Source: Chthoniobacter flavus
Lineage (GTDB): Bacteria; Verrucomicrobiota; Verrucomicrobiia; Chthoniobacterales; JACTMZ01
DNA: 54,459 bases
NCBI GenBank assembly: GCA_945878135.1
Contig: CAMDUL010000018.1
Coordinates: forward strand, 1 to 54,459
Reading direction: 5' to 3'
Numbering within the stretch: position 1 is the first letter of the stretch; each line of letters opens with the position of its first letter. Positions 41,252 to 50,106 of the stretch are shown in pieces. Both the position numbers and the translations under genes were made by a program. Below the pieces are notes generated by a model. It had not been told where the DNA came from and ran no database searches. It worked only from the letters and a program-made list of their open reading frames with translations.

Positions 41252-43806
41252 CGCGCCACTGGCCGCGACTGCTCATCCGCCAGGTCCTGCGCCACGCCCG
41301 GCGCCACAAACTCCTCGCCGCGCTCAACATCGCCAGCGTGGCCCTCGGAGTCTGCGTCTTCCTGGCCATCATGATCGCCAACCACAGCGCAAACCGTTCG
41401 TTCCGCGCCGGGGTCGAACTCCTTGCCGGCAAGGCCAACCTCGAAGTCCGCGGACCACTCGACGAGACACTCTTCCCCGCGCTGGCCAAGCTCCCCGGTG
41501 TCTCCGCCGCCACCCCTGTCGTGCAGGGCATGCTCACCCTTCCCGACCATCCCGGCGAATACCTCCGTATCCTCGGCGTCGACCCTTTCACCAACCCGCC
41601 CTTCGAAACCTTCCGCATGGTCTGGCCGGACGGCGCGCCGGTCGATGTCGAGGCATGGTTGGGCGAACGCGACGCCATCGCCCTGACCCGGGAATACGCG
41701 CAAAAACTCGGGCTCAAGCAGGGTGATGTTTTACGCGTCAACGCCAACGGCCGCCCCGCAGCCCTCCGCGTCCGCTTCGTCCTGCAACCCGACGACCCCG
41801 CAGCCCTCGCCGACATCCGTTCGGCGTCGATGGATATCGGCTGGGCCCAGGAGCTTCTCGGAACGGCCGGACGGCTCGACTCGGTGCAAATCCTTCTCGC
41901 CGACGATGCCGATCCCGCGGCCGTCGCCGCCGCGGCGCGCGCCATCGTGCCCGCCGACGTCGTGGTGGCCGCCCCGCAACAACGCAGCGAGCAGATCGGA
42001 AAAATGCTCTCCAGTTTCCAACTCAACCTCACCGCCCTCAGCCTCGTGTCTCTGCTTGTCGGCATGTTTCTCATCTACAATACGGTCTCCGCTTCGGTCC
42101 TGCGCGCACGCCGCGAGGTCGGCATCCTCCGCGCCGTCGGCACCTCGCGCCGCGAAATCCGTGCCCTCTTCCTCGGCGAAGCCCTCGTTTTCGGCATCCC
42201 GGGCATCATCCTCGGCATCGTGGCCGCCTTTCCCTTGGCCGCGATTCTGGTCGGTGCGGTGGGCGAAACGGTCAGCTCGCTCTACGTGCTGGTCAGCATC
42301 GAAAAACTCGCCGTCGCCCCATGGCAAATCGCCGCCGCCGCGCTGGCCGGACTTGTCTCCGTCCTCGCCGCCGCATGGATTCCTTCGGGCGAAGCGACCA
42401 AGGTCCAAGTGACCCGCGCCCTCCACCTCGGCACCGCGATGGAACACTACGCCACCGTGCCCCGCCGCTGGCTTCTCTATGGAATCATCGCGCTCGCCCT
42501 TGCTTTCGCCGCCTCATGGTTCGCCCTGCACACCGGCCCAGCCCTGCTCGGGTTCGCCGCGGCCTTCCTCGTCATCATCGGCTTCGCTTTCCTCGTCCCC
42601 GCCGTCACCGCCACGGCCGGACGGCTCGTCTCGCCGCTGGTCGATCTGCTCCCGCACGGCACCGCGTGGCGGCTCGCCGCGCGCAATCTGGTCCGCGCCA
42701 TGCACCGCAACTCCCTTACCACCGCCGCGCTCATGGCCGCCATCGCCATGACCGTCGGCGTCTCCGTCATGATTTACTCCTTCCGCGCCAGCGTGGACAC
42801 CTGGATCAACCGCACCATCCAAGCCGACCTCTTCGTCACCCTCGCCGCGAACGAAGTGACCGGCTTCCAGACCACGATCCCCGACGAGGTGATCGCTTGG
42901 CTGGAAAACCATCCGCTGGTCGAATCCGTCGACACCTTCCACGAAAAGCGCGTGCCCTTCGGCAACGAGCAGGTTTTCCTCGGTGTTATCCGCGGACGCA
43001 TGCGCGGCGAATTGGAATTCACCGGCGGCGAGAGCGAGGCCAAAGGGCAACTCCTGCGCACCCCGGGTTATGTTGCGGTCAGCGAAAGTTTTTCCCGACG
43101 TCACCAAGTCACCGGCGGCGACACCATCACGCTGACCTCCCCGTCCGGTCCGCAAGTCTTCCGCGTGGCCGGTGTTTATCTCGACTACACGCGCGATCAG
43201 GGGGTTATCCTCATCGACCGCGGGAACTACACCGCGCACTGGCCCGCTCCCGGCGCCCATACCAGCGGCGTCCATCTGCACGACCCGTCGCAAGCGGACG
43301 TCCTCGGCGCGGAAGTGCGGGAAAAATTCGGACGCGACACTGAATACGCCATCTACTCGAACGCCTCCTTGCGCCAGCGCATCTTCGAAATCTTCGACCA
43401 GACCTTTGCCGTCACCTACGTCCTGCGCACCATCTCGGTGATCGTCGCCGTCCTCGGCGTGTCGCTCACCCTCACGACTCTCGTGACCGAGCGCGAACGC
43501 GAGATCGGCATCATGCGGGCCATCGGCGGATCACCGGGGCAAGTCCGCCGCGCCTTCATCGCCGAGTCCGCCCTGATCGGTCTTCTCGCCAGTGTCATCG
43601 GCCTCGCCGCCGGCGCCTGTCTCGCCATGGTCCTCACCTGGGTGGTCAACCTCGCCTTCTTCGGCTGGACCGTGCAACTCCGCTACCCGTGGGATCTCAT
43701 GGCCTGGACCCCGGTCTGGATCATCGCCGCCGCCGCCCTCGCCGGCCTCCTCCCCGCCACCCGCGCCGCGCGCATCGAGCCCGCCACGGCGCTGCGATCG
43801 GAGTAG
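41248..43806 (+). CDS. FtsX/MacB-type ABC transporter permease
   Basis: An 852-residue double-FtsX permease. TM1 is at about 25-45, then a periplasmic MacB-PCD-like domain to about 260, four or more helices (LLVGMFLIYNTVSASVLRARREVGILRAVG being the coupling region), a second membrane/periplasmic set, and a final FtsX domain with TEREREIGIMRAIGGSPGQVRR. This pattern fits lipoprotein or lipid/peptide extrusion systems of the LolCE/MacB/YbbP class. The ATP-binding subunit is not adjacent: upstream is glnD (ATGA overlap) and downstream a toxin-antitoxin pair on the other strand. Confidence 0.9.
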   Translation: MTRHWPRLLIRQVLRHARRHKLLAALNIASVALGVCVFLAIMIANHSANRSFRAGVELLAGKANLEVRGPLDETLFPALAKLPGVSAATPVVQGMLTLPDHPGEYLRILGVDPFTNPPFETFRMVWPDGAPVDVEAWLGERDAIALTREYAQKLGLKQGDVLRVNANGRPAALRVRFVLQPDDPAALADIRSASMDIGWAQELLGTAGRLDSVQILLADDADPAAVAAAARAIVPADVVVAAPQQRSEQIGKMLSSFQLNLTALSLVSLLVGMFLIYNTVSASVLRARREVGILRAVGTSRREIRALFLGEALVFGIPGIILGIVAAFPLAAILVGAVGETVSSLYVLVSIEKLAVAPWQIAAAALAGLVSVLAAAWIPSGEATKVQVTRALHLGTAMEHYATVPRRWLLYGIIALALAFAASWFALHTGPALLGFAAAFLVIIGFAFLVPAVTATAGRLVSPLVDLLPHGTAWRLAARNLVRAMHRNSLTTAALMAAIAMTVGVSVMIYSFRASVDTWINRTIQADLFVTLAANEVTGFQTTIPDEVIAWLENHPLVESVDTFHEKRVPFGNEQVFLGVIRGRMRGELEFTGGESEAKGQLLRTPGYVAVSESFSRRHQVTGGDTITLTSPSGPQVFRVAGVYLDYTRDQGVILIDRGNYTAHWPAPGAHTSGVHLHDPSQADVLGAEVREKFGRDTEYAIYSNASLRQRIFEIFDQTFAVTYVLRTISVIVAVLGVSLTLTTLVTEREREIGIMRAIGGSPGQVRRAFIAESALIGLLASVIGLAAGACLAMVLTWVVNLAFFGWTVQLRYPWDLMAWTPVWIIAAAALAGLLPATRAARIEPATALRSE

Positions 43807-43830
43807 GATCAACCGACGATATGTCCGTCT

Positions 43831-43861
43831 TTGTAGCGGCGGTCACAGACCGCCGCTACAA
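43831..43861. repeat. GTAGCGGCGGTC palindromic repeat, perfect copy
   Basis: TTGTAGCGGCGGTC at 43831-43844, loop ACA, and the exact reverse complement at 43848-43861. This is the best-preserved member of the family also found at 7091, 9344, 21645 and 28872. It lies in the 121-bp gap between the permease and the convergent VapC gene. Confidence 0.9.
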
Positions 43862-43927
43862 GTTCCGGAAACGACCGATCGCACCGTCTGGATCATCGTC
43901 AGATCCTCGCGACCACAGTAGGAGAGC

Positions 43928-44305
43928 CTACTTCGTTTTTGCTTTGAAACGCACACCAGACTTGCCGCGAAAATGCACGTCCTGCGTCCACAGCGTGGCA
44001 TCCCGCAACTTGGCCGCGGCATAGATGACCGAGTCCGCGAAGGCCAGATTCTCCTCGAGTCCCACGGCCGCCGCCTCCATGGCCAGTTCGCTGTCCAAGT
44101 CAATTACCTCGCCCCTCTCCATGGCTGCCACCGCGGCAAACGCGGCGTCCTCTCCGCGCTCGCGCAGCACGACTTTGAAAACCTCGTGAAGGCAGACCGA
44201 GGGAACGAGCAAAGCTTCATCATCCTCGATGGCCGCGGCAAAAACCCGCGCGTTCGGCTCCCCGGCGAAGTAGGCCAGCCAGGCGGAGGAATCGACCAGA
44301 TTCAT
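43928..44305 (-). CDS. VapC-type PIN-domain toxin (intact active site)
   Basis: A 125-residue PIN ribonuclease. All four acidic residues are present: Asp5 (LVDSSAWL), Glu41 (LHEVFK), Asp91 (AFADSVIYA) and Asp109 (WTQDVHF). VapC toxins cut initiator tRNA or 23S rRNA loops; the target cannot be predicted. The ATG overlaps the antitoxin stop as ATGA. It contrasts with the other PIN gene at 22841-23278, whose first aspartate is missing. Confidence 0.92.
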   Translation of the reverse strand: MNLVDSSAWLAYFAGEPNARVFAAAIEDDEALLVPSVCLHEVFKVVLRERGEDAAFAAVAAMERGEVIDLDSELAMEAAAVGLEENLAFADSVIYAAAKLRDATLWTQDVHFRGKSGVRFKAKTK

Positions 44306-44508
44306 ACCCGATCGCCTTCGCGGACAAATGACGTGTCGATGCCCTTCAGGTAACCGCGCAGGACCCGGATATCACGGGAAGGAACGATCTCGATGCGGTT
44401 GCGGAAGGAAAACACTTTCGCTTTTTCACCGGAACGCAGACCCATGGACTCGCGGACTTTTCGCGGGATGACGACTTGGAATTTGGGCGAAATGGTCACG
44501 GTCTCCAT
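44302..44508 (-). CDS. AbrB/MazE-type antitoxin (VapB)
   Basis: A 68-residue swapped-hairpin AbrB-fold protein: VTISPKFQVVIPRKVRESMGLRSGEK is the canonical SpoVT/AbrB DNA-binding motif. The C-terminal tail (LRGYLKGIDTSFVREGDRV) would bind the toxin. I chose the ATG at 44508; the frame is open 20 codons further without similarity. The 195-bp upstream gap to lysC is GC-rich with no gene. Confidence 0.9.
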   Translation of the reverse strand: METVTISPKFQVVIPRKVRESMGLRSGEKAKVFSFRNRIEIVPSRDIRVLRGYLKGIDTSFVREGDRV

Positions 44509-44703
44509 ATCGTCATACGGTAGCACGATCGATGGAACGGTCAACCGCCTTCCTTCCCGCGGCGGCAAAGGCGAACCGGCCCGTCTTTGCGCCGGTGAAA
44601 GCCCCGCAAATTGTCCGGTGCCGCGCGCAAAGCGAGAGCCGGCCTTCCCATGCCCCTGACTCCGGTGGCGGATGGCGAAGTCCCGGGGTGCGGCTGGGAA
44701 CGA

Positions 44704-45924
44704 CTACTTTTTCCCGCCCAGTCCGAATCCGGCATGCACAGCCTTGGCCGCGTCGGCGATGCTGTCTTCGTCGAGGATCACGGCAATCTTGATCTCGGAG
44801 GTGGAGATCATCTGGATGCTGTAGCCGCCCTCGGCCAGCAGGTCGAAAAGCTTGGCCGCCACGCCGGAGTGCGTGCGCATGCCGATGCCGACAACGCTCA
44901 GCTTGGCCACGCCGGCGGTCTGGGTCACACCGCGGGCGCCGATCTCGGAGGCCACCGCTTTGAGCACGGGTCCGGCTTTTTGCAGCTCGTCTTTGTTCGT
45001 GGTGAAGGAAATATCCGTTTTCCCCTCGTGCGGTGCGGTCTGCACGATGACGTCGACCACCACATTGGCGGCGGCCAGCGCGTTGAAGATTTTCGCCGCG
45101 GTGCCGGTCTTGTCGGGCACGCCGTCGATGGTGACTTTCGCCTGGTTGCGTTCGATGCTCACGCCGCGGATGACGACGTTCTCCATGCCGGGTTCTTCTG
45201 CTTTCACGATGGTTCCTTGGTTCTGGTTGAAACTGCTGCGCACTTCGAAAAGGACGTCGAATTTGTTGGCGAATTCGACCGAGCGCGATTGCATGACCTT
45301 CGATCCGGATGACGCCATTTCGAGCATCTCCTCGTAGCTGATCGTGCCGATCTTGGTCGCGTCGGGCACGATGCGCGGGTCGCAGGTGTAAACGCCATCC
45401 ACATCGGTGCAGATCTCGCATTTGTCCGCCTTGAGCGCGGCAGCCAGGGCGATGGCGGTGAGATCGGATCCCCCGCGGCCCAGCGTGGTGATATCGCCCG
45501 CCGAAGTCTGACCCTGGAAACCGGCCACGATGACGATCGCTCCGCCGTCGAGATGCGTATGGATTTGCTTCGGGGTGATGTTGAAAATTTTTGCCTTGGT
45601 ATGAACCCCGTCGGTGACAATCCCGGCTTGGGCGCCGGTCAAAGACACGGCCTTGGCCCCGAGGCCCTGCAAGGCCATGGCCAGAAGCGCGATGGTCGTC
45701 TGCTCGCCGGTGGAGAGGAGCACGTCCATCTCGCGCTCGCTCGGCGCCCGGCAGACCTCGCGGGAAAGTTTGATCAGTGAATCGGTCACGCCGGACATGG
45801 CCGAAACAACCACAACGACTTTGTTGCCGGCTTGCTGGGTTTCGAGAACGCGGCGGGCCACGTTCTTGATCCGCCCGGGGTCCCCGACCGATGTGCCGCC
45901 GTATTTTTGGACGATCAGCGCCAT
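44704..45924 (-). CDS. lysC: Aspartate kinase
   Basis: This 406-residue enzyme phosphorylates aspartate to begin lysine, threonine and methionine synthesis. VQKYGGTSVG binds substrate, GRGGSDLTAIALAAAL and the EICTDVDGVYTCDPR stretch complete the kinase domain, and two ACT domains (about 265-330 and 340-400, SVVGIGMRTHSGVAAKLF) provide end-product feedback. It begins 1 bp after the stop of thrC on the same strand, the last gene of obgE-hom-thrC-lysC. Confidence 0.97.
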   Translation of the reverse strand: MALIVQKYGGTSVGDPGRIKNVARRVLETQQAGNKVVVVVSAMSGVTDSLIKLSREVCRAPSEREMDVLLSTGEQTTIALLAMALQGLGAKAVSLTGAQAGIVTDGVHTKAKIFNITPKQIHTHLDGGAIVIVAGFQGQTSAGDITTLGRGGSDLTAIALAAALKADKCEICTDVDGVYTCDPRIVPDATKIGTISYEEMLEMASSGSKVMQSRSVEFANKFDVLFEVRSSFNQNQGTIVKAEEPGMENVVIRGVSIERNQAKVTIDGVPDKTGTAAKIFNALAAANVVVDVIVQTAPHEGKTDISFTTNKDELQKAGPVLKAVASEIGARGVTQTAGVAKLSVVGIGMRTHSGVAAKLFDLLAEGGYSIQMISTSEIKIAVILDEDSIADAAKAVHAGFGLGGKK

Positions 45925-45925
45925 A

Positions 45926-47017
45926 TCAACCGACCCCCAAAACCTGCGCGACCGCTTTCATGGTGGCATCTGCCTCGAGCGCTTTGAATCCGTGCACCAT
46001 CGGCGCCTCGGGATCTTTCAGTCCGTGGCCGGTCACGGTGAGGACAATTTTCGCGCCATCCGGGAATTTATGGAAAGGACACGTGGCGCAACGGTCATGG
46101 GAGAAACATTTCATCAATCCCGCGACCGAAGCGGCGCTGGCCGGTTCGACGAAAATCCCCTCCTCCGCGGCCAACCAGCGCTGGGCCTCGAGAATTTGCG
46201 GGTCGGTGACAATGTCGATGCAACCACCGGAGTCTTTGACCGCATCGCTCGCACCCTGCCAGCTGGCCGGGTTGCCGATGCGGATAGCCGTGGCGATGGT
46301 CTCGGGTTTGTCGACCGGATGACCGAAGAAAATGGGGGCCGAACCGGACGCCTGAAATCCGGTCATGCGCGGCAACTTGGTGGCCTTGCCCAAATCGCGG
46401 AATTCGCGGTAGCCCTGCCAGTAAGCCGTGATATTGCCGGCATTGCCGACCGGCAGGATGTGGATGTCGGGCGCGTCGCCGAGTTCCTCGATGATTTCAA
46501 AGGATGCGGTTTTTTGTCCTTCGATCCGGAAAGGATTGATCGAATTGACGATCTCGAAACGTCCGTCGGCGCCGAGTTCGCGCACCAAGCGCAGGGCGTC
46601 GTCGAAATTGCCGCGGATGGCCACCACTTTCGCACCGTAAATAAAGGCCTGGAGCAGTTTGCCCGCGGCGATTTTTCCGGCGGGGAGGAGCACGGCGCAC
46701 GAAAGATTGGCCCGCGCGGCGTAGGCCGCCGCCGCGGCGGAGGTGTTTCCGGTCGAGGCACAGATAACCGCCTTGGCCCCGCGCTCGACCGCTTTCGAGA
46801 TGGCCATGGTCATACCGCGGTCCTTGAAGGATCCCGTGGGATTCAGTCCCTCGTATTTGACATAGACCTGGGCCCCGCGTCCGACCAGCTTGCTCAGCTT
46901 CGGCGAGTAAATCAGCGGGGTGGAGCCCTCGTTGAGCGAAACGACCGGACTCTCCGCGGTGACCGGCAAATACTCCCGGTAGCGGCTGATCACGCCGCGG
47001 TCGTGGAAATTATTCAC
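45926..47017 (-). CDS. thrC: Threonine synthase
   Basis: A 363-residue PLP enzyme converting O-phosphohomoserine to threonine. The PLP lysine is in NPTGSFKDRGMT; STGNTSAAAAAYAA and the LPVGNAGNITAYW phosphate loop follow. The length fits the short class of ThrC. The GTG start at 47017 overlaps the hom stop (GTGA), showing tight coupling. A C-terminal cysteine pair (CATCPFHKF) is unusual but seen in some relatives. Confidence 0.96.
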   Translation of the reverse strand: MNNFHDRGVISRYREYLPVTAESPVVSLNEGSTPLIYSPKLSKLVGRGAQVYVKYEGLNPTGSFKDRGMTMAISKAVERGAKAVICASTGNTSAAAAAYAARANLSCAVLLPAGKIAAGKLLQAFIYGAKVVAIRGNFDDALRLVRELGADGRFEIVNSINPFRIEGQKTASFEIIEELGDAPDIHILPVGNAGNITAYWQGYREFRDLGKATKLPRMTGFQASGSAPIFFGHPVDKPETIATAIRIGNPASWQGASDAVKDSGGCIDIVTDPQILEAQRWLAAEEGIFVEPASAASVAGLMKCFSHDRCATCPFHKFPDGAKIVLTVTGHGLKDPEAPMVHGFKALEADATMKAVAQVLGVG

Positions 47018-48309
47018 GCCGCCGCCTCCACCCGGTAAAGCGCGGGTTCGTCGTGCACGCAATCGAGCGCGCGGATGCGTTCCAGCGCGGAGAGCATGCG
47101 GCCGCGCGGCGCATCGTGGATCATGAGAACGAGTGCGGCTTTTTTGCCGTCTTCCGTCTCGGGTTGGATGACCGAGGAAATGCCGATGCCCGCCTCGCCG
47201 AGCAATCCGGCAATGCGCGCAAGGACACCGGGTCGGTCGTCGACGCCGAGGCGGAGATAGAAAGGACTGACCACGTCGGCGGCCGGACGCAGCTTGCCGT
47301 AGAGGGTATGCGGGATGAATCCGCAGGAAGCCCGCGGCGACTCGAGGGCCAAGGCGGCATCGGCCAGATCGCCGATGACCGAACTGGCCGTCGGATCCTG
47401 TCCGGCCCCGCGTCCGTAAAAAAGCGCATCACCCACCACGTCGCCGCGCAAGGCGATGGCGTTGAAGACCCCGCGCACCGAAGCGAGAATGTTGCCATTG
47501 GGCACGAGCGAAGGCTGCACACTGACTTCGACCGCGCCATCGGCTCCCGCGTCGATGAAGGCGAGGAGTTTGATCGTGTAGCCGAGTTGCGCGGCGAAGC
47601 GGATGTCTTCGGGCGAAATTTTTTCGATGCCCTCGACAAGAACATCGCGGCCCGGGACCCAGAATCCGTAGGCGAGCGAGGCGAGAATGATCGCCTTGTG
47701 GCCGGCATCCCAACCATTGACGTCGAGCGTGGGGTCAGACTCGGCATAACCGGCGGCCTGCGCCTCGGCCAGGGCGGAGGCGAAGTCCATGCCGCTCTCG
47801 GCCATACGCGTGAGGATGTAATTGCTCGTGCCGTTGATGATCCCGCGGATGCGCTGGAAATGGTTCGCGACGAAAGCCTCGCGCACCGCCTTGATGATCG
47901 GAATCCCGCCGGCCACCGCGGCCTCGTAAAAGACGGGGACTTTTTTCTCCGCGGCCAAGCGAAAAATTTCCGCGCCATGCTCGGCGAGGAGGGCTTTGTT
48001 GCCGGTCACGACAATTTTGCCGCGCTTGATCGCCTCGCGGACCAATTCAAGCGGTTCGTCGATCCCGCCCATCAATTCGACGATCACTGCGATGGCCGGG
48101 TTGTCGAGCAAGGCGCGCCACTGGTCGGTGGCACAGCCGGACGGCAAGGCTGCGGCCCGCTTTTTGGCCAGGTCGCGCACCGCGACTTGGCGCACGACAA
48201 AGTCGCAACCCGTCCGCTCACGGAGCAGCGCCCGGTTTTTTTCCACATTGAGGAAAACCCCGGCGCCCACCGTGCCGAAGCCGGCCAGTCCTATGCCTAT
48301 TTCGCGCAT
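47014..48309 (-). CDS. hom: Homoserine dehydrogenase
   Basis: This 431-residue enzyme reduces aspartate semialdehyde to homoserine. GLAGFGTVGAGVF is the NADP-binding loop, GTSNYILTRM and a following SDPTLDVNGWDAGHKAIILASLA stretch form the catalytic region with the essential Asp and Lys, and a C-terminal ACT domain (about 355-425) allows threonine feedback. The ATG at 48309 places the Rossmann motif at the N-terminus. It shares its transcript with thrC and lysC. Confidence 0.97.
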   Translation of the reverse strand: MREIGIGLAGFGTVGAGVFLNVEKNRALLRERTGCDFVVRQVAVRDLAKKRAAALPSGCATDQWRALLDNPAIAVIVELMGGIDEPLELVREAIKRGKIVVTGNKALLAEHGAEIFRLAAEKKVPVFYEAAVAGGIPIIKAVREAFVANHFQRIRGIINGTSNYILTRMAESGMDFASALAEAQAAGYAESDPTLDVNGWDAGHKAIILASLAYGFWVPGRDVLVEGIEKISPEDIRFAAQLGYTIKLLAFIDAGADGAVEVSVQPSLVPNGNILASVRGVFNAIALRGDVVGDALFYGRGAGQDPTASSVIGDLADAALALESPRASCGFIPHTLYGKLRPAADVVSPFYLRLGVDDRPGVLARIAGLLGEAGIGISSVIQPETEDGKKAALVLMIHDAPRGRMLSALERIRALDCVHDEPALYRVEAAA

Positions 48310-48370
48310 ACCGTGTGACCGGGCATCCTGCCTCCAGAGGGCGCCTTGGGCAATTCCTAAGCGGACCACC

Positions 48371-48390
48371 CCGGAGCGCCCGGCGCTCCA
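48371..48390. repeat. GC-rich dyad between obgE and hom
   Basis: GGAGCGCC C GGCGCTCC is a perfect dyad at 48373-48389 inside the 87-bp gap between obgE and hom. There is no T-run, so a terminator role is doubtful; an attenuator or palindromic repeat is possible. Confidence 0.5.
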
Positions 48391-48396
48391 CCGGAC

Positions 48397-49470
48397 TCAG
48401 CCCGGATGACCCACCTCGCCATCGAGGAATTTGCGCAACTCGTCCAGATTGGCCTTCTTCTGCGCCGAGATGGCGATGAGGGGGACGCCGGGGAATTCCT
48501 GGGCGAGCCGCGGGAGATTCTCCGCCGCGCCGGGCAAGTCCGTTTTGTTGGCGATCAAGGCCCAGGGTCGCCGCGCGAGCAGCGGATCGTAGAGCCGCAA
48601 TTCCTCGCGGATTTTTTTGGCGTCTTCCACCGGATCGCGTCCTTCGCTCCCCGCGGCATCGACCACCAAAAGAAGCGTGCGGCAACGGACGATGTGGCGC
48701 AAAAAATCATGACCGAGACCGACATCGCGGTGCGCGCCTTCGATCAGTCCGGGAATGTCGGCCACCGTGGCGCGGCGGAACCCCGGGAAATCCATCACCC
48801 CGACCATCGGATGCAACGTGGTGAAGGGATAAGCCGCCACCTTGGGATGCGCGGCGGAAAGCACGCCGAGCAAGGTCGACTTGCCGGCGTTGGGGTAACC
48901 AACGAGTCCGGCATCCGCGATCATCCGCAGTTCGAGAAAAAACCAACCCTCTTCGCCCGGTGTGCCTTCGGTGAATTGGCGCGGCGCGCGGTTGCGCGAA
49001 CTTTTGAAATGGATGTTCCCCTTCCCGCCGCGACCACCCTGGGCGAGGAGGAACTCCGCGCCGGCCGTCTCGAGGTCGGCGAGCAGTTCGAGTTCCTTGG
49101 GATCGATCTTCCGCCGCCGCGGCGGGGCCTCGTCCTGGTCGGCAAAATCCAGCGGATCATGCGGGGCGACATCGGGCAGACGGTAAACGAGCGTGCCGAC
49201 CGGGACGGGCACGATTTTGTCCGGTGCGGACTTCCCGTATTTCTGCTTCCCCATGCCGTTCTCGCCGCCTTTGCCCCGGACGATCGGCTCGTAGTAGAGG
49301 GTGACCAGCGTATCCACCTGCGAGTCGGCACGCAGGATGATACTGCCGCCATCGCCGCCATCGCCGCCGTCCGGTCCGCCCTTCGGCACGAACTTCTCGC
49401 GGCGGAAGCTGGAACATCCGTTGCCGCCGTCGCCGGCTTTGGCTTGGATGCGGATCTGGTCGACGAACAT
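48397..49470 (-). CDS. obgE: Obg-family GTPase
   Basis: A 357-residue essential GTPase acting in 50S ribosome maturation and stress control. The glycine-rich Obg fold is at 1-160 (AGDGGNGCSSFRREKFVPKGG, GGRGGKGNIHF). The G domain has GYPNAGKSTLL, TVADIPGLIEGAH and NKTD. The C-terminal OCT domain of some relatives is absent. It begins the minus-strand run ahead of hom; ordinarily obgE lies with ribosomal protein genes rplU-rpmA, which are not here. Confidence 0.97.
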   Translation of the reverse strand: MFVDQIRIQAKAGDGGNGCSSFRREKFVPKGGPDGGDGGDGGSIILRADSQVDTLVTLYYEPIVRGKGGENGMGKQKYGKSAPDKIVPVPVGTLVYRLPDVAPHDPLDFADQDEAPPRRRKIDPKELELLADLETAGAEFLLAQGGRGGKGNIHFKSSRNRAPRQFTEGTPGEEGWFFLELRMIADAGLVGYPNAGKSTLLGVLSAAHPKVAAYPFTTLHPMVGVMDFPGFRRATVADIPGLIEGAHRDVGLGHDFLRHIVRCRTLLLVVDAAGSEGRDPVEDAKKIREELRLYDPLLARRPWALIANKTDLPGAAENLPRLAQEFPGVPLIAISAQKKANLDELRKFLDGEVGHPG

Positions 49471-49506
49471 GGGCGGTGGAGCGCGGCGGGCGGGCGGCGC
49501 GCGGAA

Positions 49507-49998
49507 TTATTCGTCTTCGCCCTCTTCCCCGGACGGCGCTTCGCCGCCCTGCTCTTTGGTCGACTCGAGTTGGCTCAGCGCGTCGGAGGCGTCATCCACT
49601 TCGTCCAGCACCATGCGGCTGACCAGGATGGGCGCCTTCTGCTGGATGGCCATGGCGATGCAGTCGCTCGGACGGGCGTCCAGTTCGATGATTTTCTTTT
49701 GGTGCAGTTCGTTTTCCGCCGAGACGATGAGACGCGCGTAGAACGTGCTGTTCTTCACGTCGTTGATGATCGCGCGTTCGACCTTGGCCCCGAAAGCGGC
49801 CAGCACATGGGCCATGAGGTCGTGGGTCAGGGGACGTTCCTTCTCCGTTCCGGCGAGAAACATATTGATCGCGTGGCCGACGGTCGCATCGACATAAATG
49901 ACGAACGTTTTCTCCTCGGTGCCGAGAAACAGCGCCGCGCCGTTGGCCGTCGGGACAACGGCCTTGAGTTGCACGGGGACGACAGGTTGTTGCGGCAT
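49507..49998 (-). CDS. Bifunctional nuclease family protein (DUF151)
   Basis: A 163-residue protein. The DUF151/BFN core is clear: PVVPVQLKAVVPTANGAALFLG, then VYVDATVGHAINMFL, LTHDLMAHVLAAFGAKVERAIINDV, FYARLIV and the signature ARPSDCIAMAIQQKAPILVS. A Glu-rich tail (about 135-163) follows. Plant and Thermotoga relatives have reported DNase/RNase activity. It is divergent from the diadenylate cyclase gene, with 108 bp between starts. The ATG at 49998 is the family start; the very long open frame upstream is antisense to cdaA and glmM. Confidence 0.9.
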   Translation of the reverse strand: MPQQPVVPVQLKAVVPTANGAALFLGTEEKTFVIYVDATVGHAINMFLAGTEKERPLTHDLMAHVLAAFGAKVERAIINDVKNSTFYARLIVSAENELHQKKIIELDARPSDCIAMAIQQKAPILVSRMVLDEVDDASDALSQLESTKEQGGEAPSGEEGEDE

Positions 49999-50106
49999 CT
50001 GGGGCAAACTACGCCCGCGCCGCGGCCAAATCCAGTGGCAAAAACCCGTGCCGGGCGCCGACTCCGCGCTCGCCCGGGGAGAGGAAAGCGTGCAGCATCG
50101 GCTCCT

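Noticed and set aside
48406-50106. A long in-frame N-terminal extension of dacA running antisense through obgE and bfn
   Set aside because: The family start with the membrane helices is at 50107; the upstream part opposes two real genes.
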